A DNA stretch of 64,000 nt, taken from positions 34,536,936-34,600,935 of the forward strand of contig CM037597.1 in assembly GCA_021018995.1 (NCBI GenBank), read 5' to 3'. Under the pieces are notes generated by a model that was not told the origin of the DNA, did not search any database, and was given only the letters and a program-made list of their open reading frames with translations. This document shows, in pieces, positions 22,974 to 33,809 of the stretch. The position numbers were made by a program, and so were the translations under genes. The number at the start of each line of letters is the position of its first letter. Positions within the stretch are counted from its first letter, which is position 1. The DNA is from Chloranthus sessilifolius. Lineage: Eukaryota; Streptophyta; Magnoliopsida; Chloranthales; Chloranthaceae.

Positions 22974-24411
22974 TCCATCACAATAAGGTAAGTGTTGGTG
23001 AAACAGATACGTGACTACTTAAGAACTACCCAAAAGAGGCCATCATTCCAAATACAGTAGCCAAAAAGCATTCCTAAAAATGATGATATCCTTTGCTATC
23101 CCATTTGAGCCTAGGCCTTTCTTTCAATAAACTCATTCCTCCCAAAAAAAATATATTTATATACGTGTACATATACCAAAAAAAAAAAGAGAGAAAAGAT
23201 GCATGTGTATAAAGTTACTACAAAAATCCAAAGAAATCGAAAAAGCAAAATCTCAAAAAGAGATTGCCTGAAATGAAGCAAAAAGAACAAAAAAATGTAG
23301 AAGAATTACGGGGCATGTATAGTAAAACCCCCAAGGAAGAGAGTATGTCTAGAAAATTGAAGGCGTATCAAGGAAATCCTTTTAACCCAGCAGACCTTCA
23401 AATCCTAATCTAACCCATGGCCAAGCTACACCCTGAAGGAAGCCCTCTTTGTAGGTTCGCAAGCAGTCATAATATCTGTTAAGTCGACATGAGCCGAGTC
23501 GTGAGACAACACCAAAACCCCACCCAACCGGCTATGACGGAATCAAGGTCCATGTCATGGCTATTGAAAAAGAAAAGAAAATAAAAATATATATAAAAAT
23601 ACAAGCTCAGAGCAAGATGGACGTGGTGAAAACCCGAAAGGGCGCTACGGGTAAAAACAACGAATTTGTGCGGACCAAGTGAAAACCCGAAAGGGCGCTT
23701 GGGGTAAGAGAGCTAAACTCATGGACGTGGTGAAAACCCGAAAGGGCGCCATGGGTAAAAAGGGAGATAAATAAAATAAAAAAAGAAAAGAGAGAGAGAG
23801 AGAGAGAAAAAATAGGAAAGGTTTGAAATGATTGATTGATGTTTTGGGACCCTTTTTGTCACTCCCCCTATTACTCATTGTTCGATTGGGCCGCTCATGC
23901 TAAATCAGATCAGGTCCGGACCGAAATTGTCTTTGTGAAACCACACTGTCAAACATATGACCCGAGGCGAGGAGAAAAGTTTGATTCAATCCAAAGGGAT
24001 TAACGTTCCAACCTTGGTGAATTTGAAAACCCACTCAGGACCGACTGCATGAAAAGGGCTCGGCCATGATCAAAATGGGACCCATGATTTCGCCCCACTG
24101 ATTAAGGCTCGAAAAAAAAAAAAAACAACAACCAAAAATGCATTAGACAAAAAAAATGCAACCAAAAAGCCAAAAAGCCTGTGTAGATGTATATAGTAAA
24201 CTGCCCTTCGCACCACTCCCACCACATCCAAAAAATAGTCGGTGTGGTGACGAGCGTGCTTTCCTTTTTACAAGTATAAAACGAAAACAAAAAAAATAAA
24301 ATATATAATAAAATATGTATACTAAAAATGTGTGTGTATCTGTAAAGGGGTTTTTATGCCCCTTTTTCTGTGTATTTGATCTGTGTAAAAAGTTCCATGT
24401 GCAGGAGGGAA
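22974..24411 (+). other. Tat non-coding region downstream of pol
   Basis: A-rich, low-complexity DNA between the pol stop and the end of the first antisense gene. It contains the GAAAACCCGAAAGGGCGC tandem motif described separately and an AG-rich run at 23765-23815. No coding region seen. Confidence 0.6.
23619..23758 (+). repeat. Three copies of a GAAAACCCGAAAGGGCGC motif
   Basis: Units at 23619-23653, 23674-23707 and 23724-23758 share GTGAAAACCCGAAAGGGCGC, each followed by a short variable stretch and GGGTAA. The central CCCGAAAGGG is nearly self-complementary (CCC...GGG), so each unit can form a small hairpin. Located 0.65 kb downstream of the Tat pol stop. Confidence 0.75.
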
Positions 24412-25903
24412 TCAGCGGCCCAGCTCACACTTCAAAGCGCTAATCTCAGCATTAAGGTCATCCTCTCAGACATTCCTCTCAGTCAGCCAACGTCCATGCA
24501 AGCTCTTAAACCTCTTCCGAGGAGAGTCGGCGGCTCCAAAAGCAAGGCTTAGCGATCCCTTCAAACGAAGGACCTCACTCTCTGCTGTATCGGCTCTAAC
24601 CTTCTCATAAGCCAAAAGCTCTTGCAAAACCCTCTTCTCGTCCACCAGAAAGTCTATGCGAGCTCGGAGTGCCGTCTCTTTCTTTGGCCAGGGACCCCCA
24701 ATGTCAATGATCTCGACGAAGTCGCCATCAGACAGTCGCTACCAATAGTCAGGCCTCATACTCAGGAGAAATCCCAACTGAGTCTCCCTGCTCAATGTCG
24801 CACATCAGCATCGACTGACGCATCTCCCAAAGGGCAGCAATCTGATCCATGTCCCCAGATGATCCCCTAGAAAAACTCACATTGCATAAAGGAGGCATGG
24901 CCTCACAAGGAACCTGCTGAGAGTAGCCAAACTGGCGCAGTACCCGGAATGGGAAGTAGAAGGCACTGCCGGTCAAGCCTAGGAGGGTGATGCCCTCATG
25001 GTCTCTAGAGCGAATCACTGGGAAGGTCCGATCCAACCAAGGAAGCCTCCATATCAGCTCGGCGTCAACCAACCAAAGTTTCAGAGCTGGCACGTTGCCC
25101 TGTGGAAGCATGTGGCATCTACCCAAAAAACATTGATCCACCTCACCTCAGGCGATATAAAAGCGGGGCACGGGCCCCAGAACGAAAAAATGCTCACCCA
25201 GCCAAACCTGAAGCAGCAAGGGACATCCCCGAATACCCTCCGCCTTACCCAGAGCAAAGGAGTCAAGGCATCGATACAGCTCGGCCAGCACCAAATGCAT
25301 CAGGGATCGGCCCGCCTCCAATTCCATCAAAACATCACAATTTTCCAACGAGAAGCTATCTCCCCCAGTGTAAAAGAGGATTTCGGAGATGAGACCGAGC
25401 GCTAGAGCTTTCACGTTAAAGGCTCTCCTAACTGGCAATTTTCGTAGACTTTCATCGCCGAAAAGTTCTTTGAGGAATTTCAGCCAACACCTTGTGGGCC
25501 CCCCGACGAGACTTTTCTCATACTCGGATTTCTTCAAACCGAGAATAAGGGGGATAGATTTGGAATATCCCGGTCAGGGCATGACTCTGGCGAGGCCCCG
25601 GTGAAGCTTCAAGCCAGATAGATTGGACAGCTCTTCAAGGGTTGGGGTCAGCTCCCGCTTCCCAAAATGAAATACGTGGGAGCTCACATCCCAAAATGAA
25701 GCAGCAGCATGAAGAAATTCCCATCGGAGAGGAATCTTTAAGAAGGAAGGGAGGCGAGATAGCCCAAGGCGTTCCTAATCGGCGAGCTCGCTCTCATTCA
25801 GGCTCCCAAACCAGGCCATTAAGAATTTGGGCCCCCCACCCAACAAAGAGGATAAGTCGGCTCCGGGCCCTCCATGTAAGGGAGGGTTAGAAAGCGGGTC
25901 CAT
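24412..25903 (-). pseudogene. Tat antisense gene 1, unnamed conserved protein
   Basis: From ATG at 25903-25901 one frame runs to about 24749: MDPLSNPPLHGGPGAD, LSRLPSFLKIPLRWEFLH, HVFHFGKRELTPTLEELS, KSLVGGPTRCWLKFLKELFG, RSLMHLVLAELYRCLDSF and RLPWLDRTFPVIRSRDHEG. It is interrupted only by in-frame stops: TAG after NESELAD, TGA in ARVMP-PGYS and TGA after RFYIA, which look like former CAG or CGA codons. After a shift near 24745 a Lys/Glu-rich coiled coil follows (DFVEIIDIGG, KKETALRARIDFLVDEKRVL), ending at 24412. The F-FGxRELTPTLEE pattern resembles plant transposon-associated DUF proteins, but I do not name the family with confidence. Transcription would be opposite to the retroelement. 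Confidence 0.6.
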
Positions 25904-26036
25904 GAACGTACAAGGATCTTTTGAGAGGATAAAAGTCAGTGTATGGTGATGGACCCGCCTTGGAAAAATGAGAGCAAAAAAAACCGGTCAAAGGAGCCGG
26001 GTCAAACAAAAAGAGCTGATTTCTGGGCCCACTCGG

Positions 26037-26141
26037 ACATATAAAAACCCACTGCCGCCCAGGTTTGAGGTGGCGCAACTATTAGTTGCGCCAACGAATT
26101 GTTTCCCCAAAATAAGCCTGGCGCAACTAATAGTTGCGCCA
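26037..26141 (-). promoter_or_regulatory. Two palindromes and TATA-like box upstream of antisense gene 1
   Basis: Palindromes at 26119-26141 and 26071-26093 have perfect arms TGGCGCAACTA / TAGTTGCGCCA around one central base. Reading the minus strand, they are followed after about 25 bases by TTTTTATATG (26047-26038), then about 135 bases later by the start codon at 25903. The geometry suits a core promoter with upstream operators. Function is inferred. Confidence 0.55.
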
Positions 26142-26536
26142 AAGATCTTCAACCCCAAATCTGTTACTATTACCCCTCTCTGACCATGTTCAAACCTATT
26201 TGGAGGGGGGACTTTCACCCTCTTTGTTGTTTATTTTGTACACCTGCCTTTACGATCACTAACAGTTTAAAGCATCACTTTGTTATGTGCAGGAGCGATC
26301 CTACATTGGGGCATCTAAAAACCGCTTTCTAAGAAGCGTTGGGCAAGCACATCCTGCTGAGATATAGACATAAAGAGCAAGGAAACTATGACATGAATTC
26401 AAAGCAAAGGCATTAAGAGCATTGTCAGAGATATATGTCCAAAAGAAAATCATCACATCATCCATCCCATAAAATGTCTACAAATCCAAATCCAACCACA
26501 AAGGTACTGAATTTTAAAAGCAAAAAAGACTAAAGC

Positions 26537-28971
26537 CTATTCTTGGCTCGCCCCCTTGGACTTCTTGCGACGGCGAGAGGATCTCTGGTAGGTCCTCATG
26601 TCCCCCACTCTAGACCATGCCTGCGAGATCCTACTCAGCAAGGAGCGCGACTCCTTAGCCCTGGCACGCTGCAAAGAAAAATCAAGGCCAAGATCAGTAC
26701 AGGGGCCAACAACAAAGAAAGGAAGGAGAGGAGTCAAGCAGCCAGGTACTCACCGTCTCCACCTCCCTGAGCTCAGCCAAGTGACGGTGATACTGTGCAA
26801 ATTCCATTGCCGAGTTGAAGTCCTGCAAGATAATGTTTAGTTGTCAAGACACCCCTAGCAGCTTGTGCAGAAGAAAACCAAAGTAGAGGAGGATTGACAC
26901 ATTAGAAGGCTTACCCCTGGAACCACCTCGGGAGGGGGAATGCTGGCCGCCGCAGTTGAAAGCCGGGCCTGTCGATCCACGTCAGCACAAAGGCCCGAGA
27001 GGAAACTATCATCTAGGCGCCGGAAGGTCCCATAAACCACGGACGGGCCGCCATCAGGGATATCCACCAGAGAGGTGCCCGATGGACCAGCACCCGAGGA
27101 ACCATCACCCGAGGGACCTACACTGGAAGGACCAGCACCATAAGGATCTACGCCAGACACATCAGCAGTACTCGGCCCACCTCCACCATCCGAATCATCT
27201 CCTAGAGCAAACTGGGAACAAAAGAAAAGATCTACTGAGCCAAGGGCCGATTCAAAATATAAGGGGAAACTAATCTAAGCTGATTACCTGATCAACCGGG
27301 CCGCCAAATGCCAGAAAGTTAGTGCTAAGGACAAAGCGCGGCAGGATGAATCAATGAGGCAGACACTCATACCAATAATGATAGTCCCCAGGCACCTGAA
27401 GAGCATGAATGGGGAACCCATGGTTGAAGAAAGCCGCCGTCAGCTCCTCGATGCTACCAGTAGGACTCCAAACATCTGCCGGAGGGTCTATAGGAATGGC
27501 GTAGTAGCCCTGGAACTGGTGTATCACCCTCTCCCCTAGATAATAACACCGAGCCCATGCCCCGTAAAAGAAGATGACGCGGCGATTGTTGAATAAACGG
27601 GAGGCGCCCACAGCTGCTCGGTCTCAGAAGCGTGACGTCAGGTACGGGTCGGGGAGGATCTGCAACCAAGGAAGAGACACCAAGCAGGCAACACCTCAGC
27701 AAAGAAAAAAAAGAGAAGAAATGTCCAAACTAAAAGCGAACAAAGGTTGAAAAGTCATCACCTGCTCGGGGACCATCAAATCAAGCTGAGACCTCAAGCC
27801 CATCTCTAAGTGCTTTAGGCCCACGTCACGGCGTCAGGAATGGTTCCAATTGCGGAGGAGGGGATAGGTAAACACCTCCGAGAATAGGAGCGGACGCCCA
27901 GGGTGGAAGTGGTGATATCCCCACACCTGAAATGGGAGCATGGTACAAAAAGCAGATCAGTAACACATAAAGACCCTTCATTCAAAAATGGCAAAAACAA
28001 AAGGGATGAGGAATTACCTCCAGAGCAGCCCAAAATCCTACAGCAGACTTCGAGTCCCCGGTCTTGACCGGTGTTAGGTTGTACATCAACCATGCATATC
28101 CGGCCCCTCCCCAATCATACCTAGGAATGTCGCCCCAAGGATCCATCATGCTTAATAGGGCCAAGTTGACTCGTCCCCTGCTGGCATTTGTAAAGAGGGT
28201 CTTGCCCAACAGAAGTAGGAGAGTGATCAAGCCAGAACAATCGCACGCTGCGGCGTGATATAGAGCTCCCGTCCTGCTGACCCAGGTCCACCATCTCATC
28301 AGCAGTAAAAAGGGAGGTCAACCAGGACATCTTGACCTCTATGCCGTGGGTCTGCCCACGAGGAGGATAGGCTCCGATCAACCGAGTAATGTCCTCACGG
28401 CTCGGTGCTGCTAAGGTGGAGATCGGCACCCCCCCGATCCGGATACCAGTAATCATGGCCCAATCAACAGGCGTCAGCGTCATCTCGGCATAGGGCATGT
28501 GGAAGGTCATGGTCTCAGGCCGAAACATCTCAATCAAAGCCTTCAGATAGGTCGCATCTGCTCTCATGGGGGGGCAGGACAGAAACTCTCCAAAGCCCAC
28601 CTGCTCCAACAGGATCTTCACCACCGGAGGGACATAACGATAGAACTCGTAGAAGTCGAGCCACCCCCCGCGGAATACAATGGTAGGCAACTCCTGCACC
28701 CAAAGAAATACACATCAGATTGTGAAAGTAAGGTAAAACTGCACAAAAGAAAGAAATTGAACCTATCTGTTACCTTGTCCGCTATGCCGAAGTTTGAGAT
28801 GTGAGTGTACTGCTGATGTAAGAGGCCGACCCGGGCAGCCTCACCCTACATCTTGAGCCAGGGACCTGCTCTCCGCTCCACCCAGATAAATTGCTCCCCT
28901 CGCGGACCATACACTATCTCAGGCCCATGCTCCTGACCGTCCTCAGGGATGTGCTCTTCGCCGCCTGACAT
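26537..28971 (-). pseudogene. Tat antisense gene 2, plant mobile domain (PMD) protein with introns
   Basis: ATG at 28971 (MSGGEEHIPEDGQEHGPEIVYG). Exon 1 ends in SNFGIADK before GTAACA (about 28772). Exon 2 starts after TTGGGTGCAG near 28694 (ELPTIVFRGGWLDFYEF) and carries the PMD signature: MFRPETMTFHMPYAEMTLTP, DWAMITGIRIGGVPI and LIGAYPPRGQTHGIEVKMSW. A frameshift near 28280 leads to LLLGKTLFTNASRGRVNL, DPWGDIPRYDWGGAGYAW and GFWAALE. Later exons have VWGYHHFHPGRPLL, YYLGERVIHQFQGYYAIP, LQVPGDYHYWYE and a Ser/Gly/Pro-rich linker (26900-27210). The basic tail RRRKKSKGASQE ends at 26537. In-frame TAG or TGA stops occur after LKM, WNHS, TSRF and CLPH, mostly at likely former CAG/CGA codons. 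PMD proteins occur in plant transposons and in the MAIN/MAIL1 host proteins. Confidence 0.75.
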
Positions 28972-28972
28972 G

Positions 28973-30030
28973 CTGGGGCAACAAAACAGCCACGTCAAAG
29001 CAGATCAGTGATAAAAGAACCATTTATGTGCTACACGCCAAGGGAAGGTGAGTGTGCCCACCCCTTTTCCTCTTTCTCTATTCCCAAAAAAAAATACATA
29101 AAGACACACACACATAAACAAAAATACCCCCTTTAAATTAAAATGAAAAAAATGCAAAAAAAAAATCCCTTCCCCTTTTTTATCTTCAAAAGCAAACAAA
29201 AACATCTCTTTCTCTTCCTATAAAATCAAAAATCAAAATAAATAGGTTCCTTAGAAAAATAACAAGAAAAATCGGGAATAAAATCCTCCTCCTTAATAAA
29301 AAAAAAAGAAGACACCCAAAACCATTTCTCCTTAACTTTCAGGAATAAAAAGGCAAAACAAAAAAATCCCCTACTTTCAATAAAAGCAAAAAATCCCTTA
29401 TTCTAAATAAAAAAAAAAAACACAAACAAAAAAAATCTCTCCTCTACCATGAATAAAGAGGCCCAAAAAAATCTTTCACAAAAAAAAATCCCTTATCCTA
29501 AATAGGAAAAAGAAAAAAAAAACCTCTCCTTTACCTTGAATAAAGAGCCAAAAAAATCTTTCACAAAAAAAATCCCTTACCATAGAAACAAAAAAGAATC
29601 CTCTACCTTAATTAAAATGCAAAAAAAAGAGAGAATAAAACCAAAAAAATCTTTTTAAATTAGGATTCAAAAAATATATATATATAAAAAAAATCATCAT
29701 CATTGCTTTATATACAACAAAAAAACAAACAAAAAAACAACAAAAATGAAATCCCTTCTATATACACAAACAAATAAAAAAAAAAGAAAACACAAAAAAT
29801 ATATATATATGTTAGGCACCAAGGAAATGCAAGATCATGATCACATTTGCATAAAGGAACAAGAAAAATCAAGAAAAATGAGTTTAAATGGTTACCCTAT
29901 GAAGAAGAAGGGGTCATTGATCTAAGCACGCACCCATGACCAATCCACGAGTAAAACAAAGGCGATGGGCACGCGAAGAGGCAATGTAAAGGAACCATAG
30001 GAAAAAGGGGGGGGGCAGTTTTCGGTTACC
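28973..30030 (-). other. T-rich putative leader intron of antisense gene 2
   Basis: On the plus strand this is an A-rich, low-complexity kilobase. On the minus strand it is T-rich, as plant introns are. A good acceptor (TTTTGTTGCCCCAG) ends one base before the ATG at 28971. Candidate donors GTAACC lie at 30030 and near 29896. A long leader intron is the simplest reading of this otherwise featureless stretch; the choice of donor is uncertain. Confidence 0.4.
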
Positions 30031-30090
30031 AGGAAGAAGAAGGAAGAAAAGAATTTCGAATAAAAGGCCCCATAGCCCGTGTTCGGTCTG

Positions 30091-30233
30091 TCTTTTAAAA
30101 CCCCAGTTAAACCTGGCGCAACTAATAGTTGCGCCAGGCAAAATTTGACCCCCCCACTTGCTTGGCGCAACTATTAGTTGCACCGGACTATTTTAAGGCC
30201 TCTAGTGGCCTGGCGCAACTAATCGTTGTGCCA
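30091..30233 (-). promoter_or_regulatory. Three palindromes and TATA-like box upstream of antisense gene 2
   Basis: Palindromes at 30211-30233 (two mismatches), 30163-30185 (one or two mismatches) and 30114-30136 (perfect arms). Reading the minus strand they precede GGGGTTTTAAAAGAC (about 30105-30090). The order palindromes, about 10-25 bases, TATA-like box repeats the layout upstream of antisense gene 1. Promoter activity is inferred. Confidence 0.5.
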
Positions 30234-32174
30234 GACCCTTAGGCCAAATCTTGGGCCGGGTCTGGGCCAGATGAGGAGACCGGGTCCCCCGCTCCCCTTA
30301 GTGGATTCATGCCACTGCCCCCGTCTGATGCACGCGCCCCCAAGACGGCATATCAATCATCATTCGACTTGCCAAACAAAGGCCATGCTAAAATAAAAAG
30401 CAGACCAGGGTCAGCCTGCACTTTGGTCCGATATATAAAAAAAGAAAAAAGATCCCCAACGGAGAAGCCAGAAGTGTTCACCAGAAACTTCAAAATTCCA
30501 AGAAATCCACATAAAATGATAAACTCCAAAAAAATCCCAGCAAAAAAATCAAAAAATCCCCACAGAGAAGCCCAAAATTCAAAAAATCCAAAAAATAATA
30601 AACTTCAAAATTCCAAAAATCCAACAAATAATAAACTTCAAAATTTCAAAAAAATTCACATGAAATGATAGCTTTTAAACTTCAAAAAATTCACGTGAAA
30701 TGATAGCTTTCAAAATTTCAAAAAGTCACATGAAATGATAGCTTCTAAACTTCAAAAAAAAAATTCGCATGATAGCTTTTTAATTCAAAATTTTTTTTTT
30801 TATAAAATGATAAACCCCCAAAAAAAATCATACAAGATAGCAATCAGAAAATTCAAAAAACAATCACATAACGATAGAAAACCAAAAAAATGGACTCCCC
30901 CACGGGGCACACAAGCATAACGTGGCAAAATGTTAATATTTTATCGGCAATGCAGCTGTGCCACATTAAAGTCCTGAATCGGTGGTTCGCCTCGGATCTG
31001 GATCCTACTTCAAGGTAGGAGCAACTGTGTCAATCCCGATGAAGCGGTCAATGTTTCAATCAGGTTGATCCCGTTGCTAAATCTTCGCAATAAGCGCTTT
31101 GTTTTGGACTCATATGAACTTAAGTGTCTTAAGCTTCAAAACCTTCACTTGAAAAGATCAATCATTGGTTGAAACCAACCTGTCAAGAATGAAATTAAGT
31201 GTCAATCGAACTATGTGCAACCATGCATTCAGAAGGGTTCATTTCCCTTTTATTTTCTACAGGCTTAAAACCTGTATGGGCAGCGGTATCCCTATAAAGT
31301 GTACGCCTTGCGTCTGGGAATTCGTATGATGGTCGTTTGTCCTCGTAAATTGTACCCGGGCGGGTCCAGGTCGGGGCTTCCATCGCCTTCGTTGTTGTTT
31401 ATTGCCCCCAATGGGTGCATGAGTGTGCATAGTTAATTAACAGTTATGATCATTGTCAACAGAGACCAAGATTGGATGCCCCCTTTTGGGATGTGCCCAA
31501 TGTTTGGCTGGATCTATTCAAGCAAGTCAAAACTGGATACTCTGGGTCATGTGTATCTGGGGCACGTTTTGAAACTTGGCATGCACTCCTAAAAAGCGTT
31601 GTGGCATCTATTCACTTCGCTCAGGTGGTCATGCTAAATAAACTTCGGGATCGATGGGTTCGCCCAAAGATCTCGAACCCTGCTTTTCGCGGGGGCACCC
31701 GCGAATAATCCAATAAAGTCATCGAATGCCTTGTAGGATTGGACGCAAACTATGGAGCCTTGCGTATGTTTACTTCGCACCTATCTTTGAATGTGGGTCG
31801 ATCACCCCTCGTACTTACGAAGCTGTTGCATTCAGAATAAATCTCAAACATCAATCACCTTCAAATCATCTCGAGAAGCGAACATTTTTCCTGACTAACG
31901 GGCTTTCGCAACTCAAGAAGCGAACTTTTTTCCCAACTTGGGCTTTCGCAACTCATTCCACCTCGGTTATGCCCAGTAATGTTGCTAAGCACTTGGGAAC
32001 TGGTTACCTTGAGAGACGAATGATTAGCCTGGCACTCCAGGGCTTTCGTTTTCTCACCATGTTACTCACCCGATGTTTGAAGTTCATTCTGAATGTAGCG
32101 GACCCGTCAGTATTGCCTTGGGCCTCTTCGGATGTCTCTTTTCTTTGGCATATGATCACTGGTGATCGGATACC
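30234..32174 (+). other. Tat internal non-coding DNA before the 3' LTR
   Basis: 30420-30900 is A-rich with repeats of CACATGAAATGATAGCTTTxAAA (several copies 30655-30780). 30900-32174 is of balanced composition. Two open frames in it (31472-31708 and 31726-32259) have no recognisable domain, and the second runs into the LTR, so I do not call them genes. Confidence 0.5.
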
Positions 32175-32187
32175 AAAGAGGGGCATC
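32175..32187 (+). other. Tat polypurine tract
   Basis: AAAGAGGGGCATC immediately before the TGTAGACACCC start of the 3' LTR. Confidence 0.7.
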
Positions 32188-33809
32188 TGTAGACACCCAA
32201 ATTTGGCCCAAGGCCCGATCAAAACACCTTTTAAGAGAGGTGCAATTCTGAGCTTTTGATGGCATGAATGGAACCCTTAGGAATCACCCAAAACCCTTAG
32301 GAATCACCCTATATCCCTTAGGAACCTATCCCAAACCTTTAGAAACCAATCCCGACCCTTAGAACCCATTCCGAACCCTAAACCTAACCTTCCCGAGCAA
32401 TGAATGAAGAGTGGTACACCAGGACTAGCTGAGGTCTTTTACTGATATCTAATCATATACCATTGGAAAGAGGACTTCTCCATCTTTCCAACGAGCCAAG
32501 AATCTCCCCAATCGGAGTTGTATATCAAACGTTATGGCCGTTTGAAAATTGGGCTTTTTTTAGAGGGATTTTTACCTGGCGCAACTAATAGTTGCGCCAT
32601 GCCATTTTCCCCCTGAATTTGCCTGGCGCAACTAATAGTTGTGCCAGGCTTTTGTCCCCCAGAAATGGCCTGGCGCAACTAATAGTTGCGCTAGGTATAA
32701 GTGGGTCCCCCCACCCCTCGCGAGGCCAACTTCTAGGCTACTATTCGCTACTGTTTTACTGTGCTTTTGCCTGGCGTAACTAATAGTTGCGCCAGGCATA
32801 TGAATAGTGACTGTGGGTTTTTGCCTCGAAAATCGAGATTGGGATTTGACTTATTGACCATCTTAAACTTTGGGGTGTGTTTTGCTAGTTCTATTGCACC
32901 CTTTTAGTACCTATTTGCAACCCTCCAAGTGGCTTAAGGCCTCACCCCATCATCCACCATTAGAACCACCTTCACACCTTTCCAAACTCTCAAAATCCTA
33001 GGAAACCTTAGATTTGAGATTACCTAATTGCTAACTCCAATTAGCATCTAAGTGATCTCCTAATCCACCATTTTCCTATAAATAGAGCCCCCCTCCCCTT
33101 GGTTTAAGGGTTGAGAAAATTGCTTAAGAGAGAAAGAGCTTAAAGTGAGAAGTTCTTCCTCCCTTTTGTGCATTATTTTCACCTAAATTCCAGAACCTCC
33201 CAACCTTATTTCAAGCTTGTTCTTGCATCCAAAACCCTTAGCCTAGGTGTGTGTGATCCCCTAGCCTCCATCCCCTACCTCTTAGCTTTAAGTCCTAAGA
33301 GTTAGAACCCCATTCTCCACCATACAAAGCCTTCAAGAGCTCATCAAAGCAAGCCACGCAAGGCTCCTCTACGGTGCTACAAGGGCTCGAGGGCTCTGGC
33401 TCTCCCCTTTCTTCTCCTATCTCTTTCTAGCTCCCTCCATCCTCTCATTTGTGCCGTTACGCCGCCGAATTTTCGGTAGGAACGGAGGGGCACAAATAGG
33501 ATTGGAGGCCCATTTAGGCAAGAGGAAGCTATTTTCTTTGCTTTTACATCATTTTATTTTTGGCCATTAGTAGAGACTGCATTAAGCGGGTTGATCGGGT
33601 GCCTAACACCTTCCCGATCGATAATCGAAGCCCCTACCCATGCGCCTTTGGTGTGGACCGGATTCAGAGTCATATTGTTAGCACTTCGGTGCTCATAAAA
33701 ATGAACTACGTATCCCGGGACACCGAAAGCTCCGGGTGGCGACTCTATATTTTTATCAGAGAGCGCATCGTCGCGACGGGACCATCACGGATCCCACGGT
33801 TGCACAACA
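32188..33809 (+). repeat. Tat 3' LTR
   Basis: About 1.62 kb from TGTAGACACCCAAATTTGG, a start typical of Tat LTRs, to TTGCACAACA. It holds a palindrome cluster (32577-32794) and TATAAATAG (33077-33085). Near its end is the CCGGGTGGCGACTCT segment often seen at the 3' part of Tat LTRs. The right boundary is supported because 33810 onward continues a family X LTR whose uninterrupted counterpart begins at 58986. The matching 5' LTR is not in the window. Confidence 0.8.
32484..32800 (+). promoter_or_regulatory. Conserved lead motif and four palindromes upstream of the Tat LTR TATA box
   Basis: TTTCCAACGAGCCAAGAATC and GTTGTATATCAAACGTTATGG (32484-32540) are followed by palindromes at 32577-32599, 32624-32646, 32671-32693 and 32772-32794 with TGGCGCAACTA / TAGTTGCGCCA arms and 0-2 mismatches. 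The TATA box is about 280 bases downstream at 33077. Probably a U3 control region. Confidence 0.55.

Larger units (their letters stand above)
5912..33809 (+). mobile_element. Tat-lineage Ty3/gypsy element, 5'-truncated, host of the Athila insertion
   Basis: Parts in order: RT fragment, RNase H, a second RNase H, integrase, then after the inserted Athila (8596-22947) the last pol codons (22953-22973). These are followed by two antisense genes, A-rich non-coding DNA, a polypurine tract and a 3' LTR beginning TGTAGACACCC. The dual RNase H and the antisense genes between pol and the 3' LTR are hallmarks of plant Tat (Retand/Ogre) elements. The 5' LTR, gag, protease and RT N-terminus are absent. 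The right flank at 33810 resumes a family X LTR, which places the element inside an older LTR. Confidence 0.88.

Noticed and set aside
31726-32259. 177-codon open frame before the Tat 3' LTR
   Set aside because: It crosses the polypurine tract and LTR boundary and shows no recognisable domain; most likely chance.
33661-33720. CCGGGTGGCGACTCT as a Tat primer-binding site marking a 5' LTR
   Set aside because: The stretch before it follows a polypurine tract and the stretch after it continues into a family X LTR, so this is a 3' LTR. The word appears to lie inside it.
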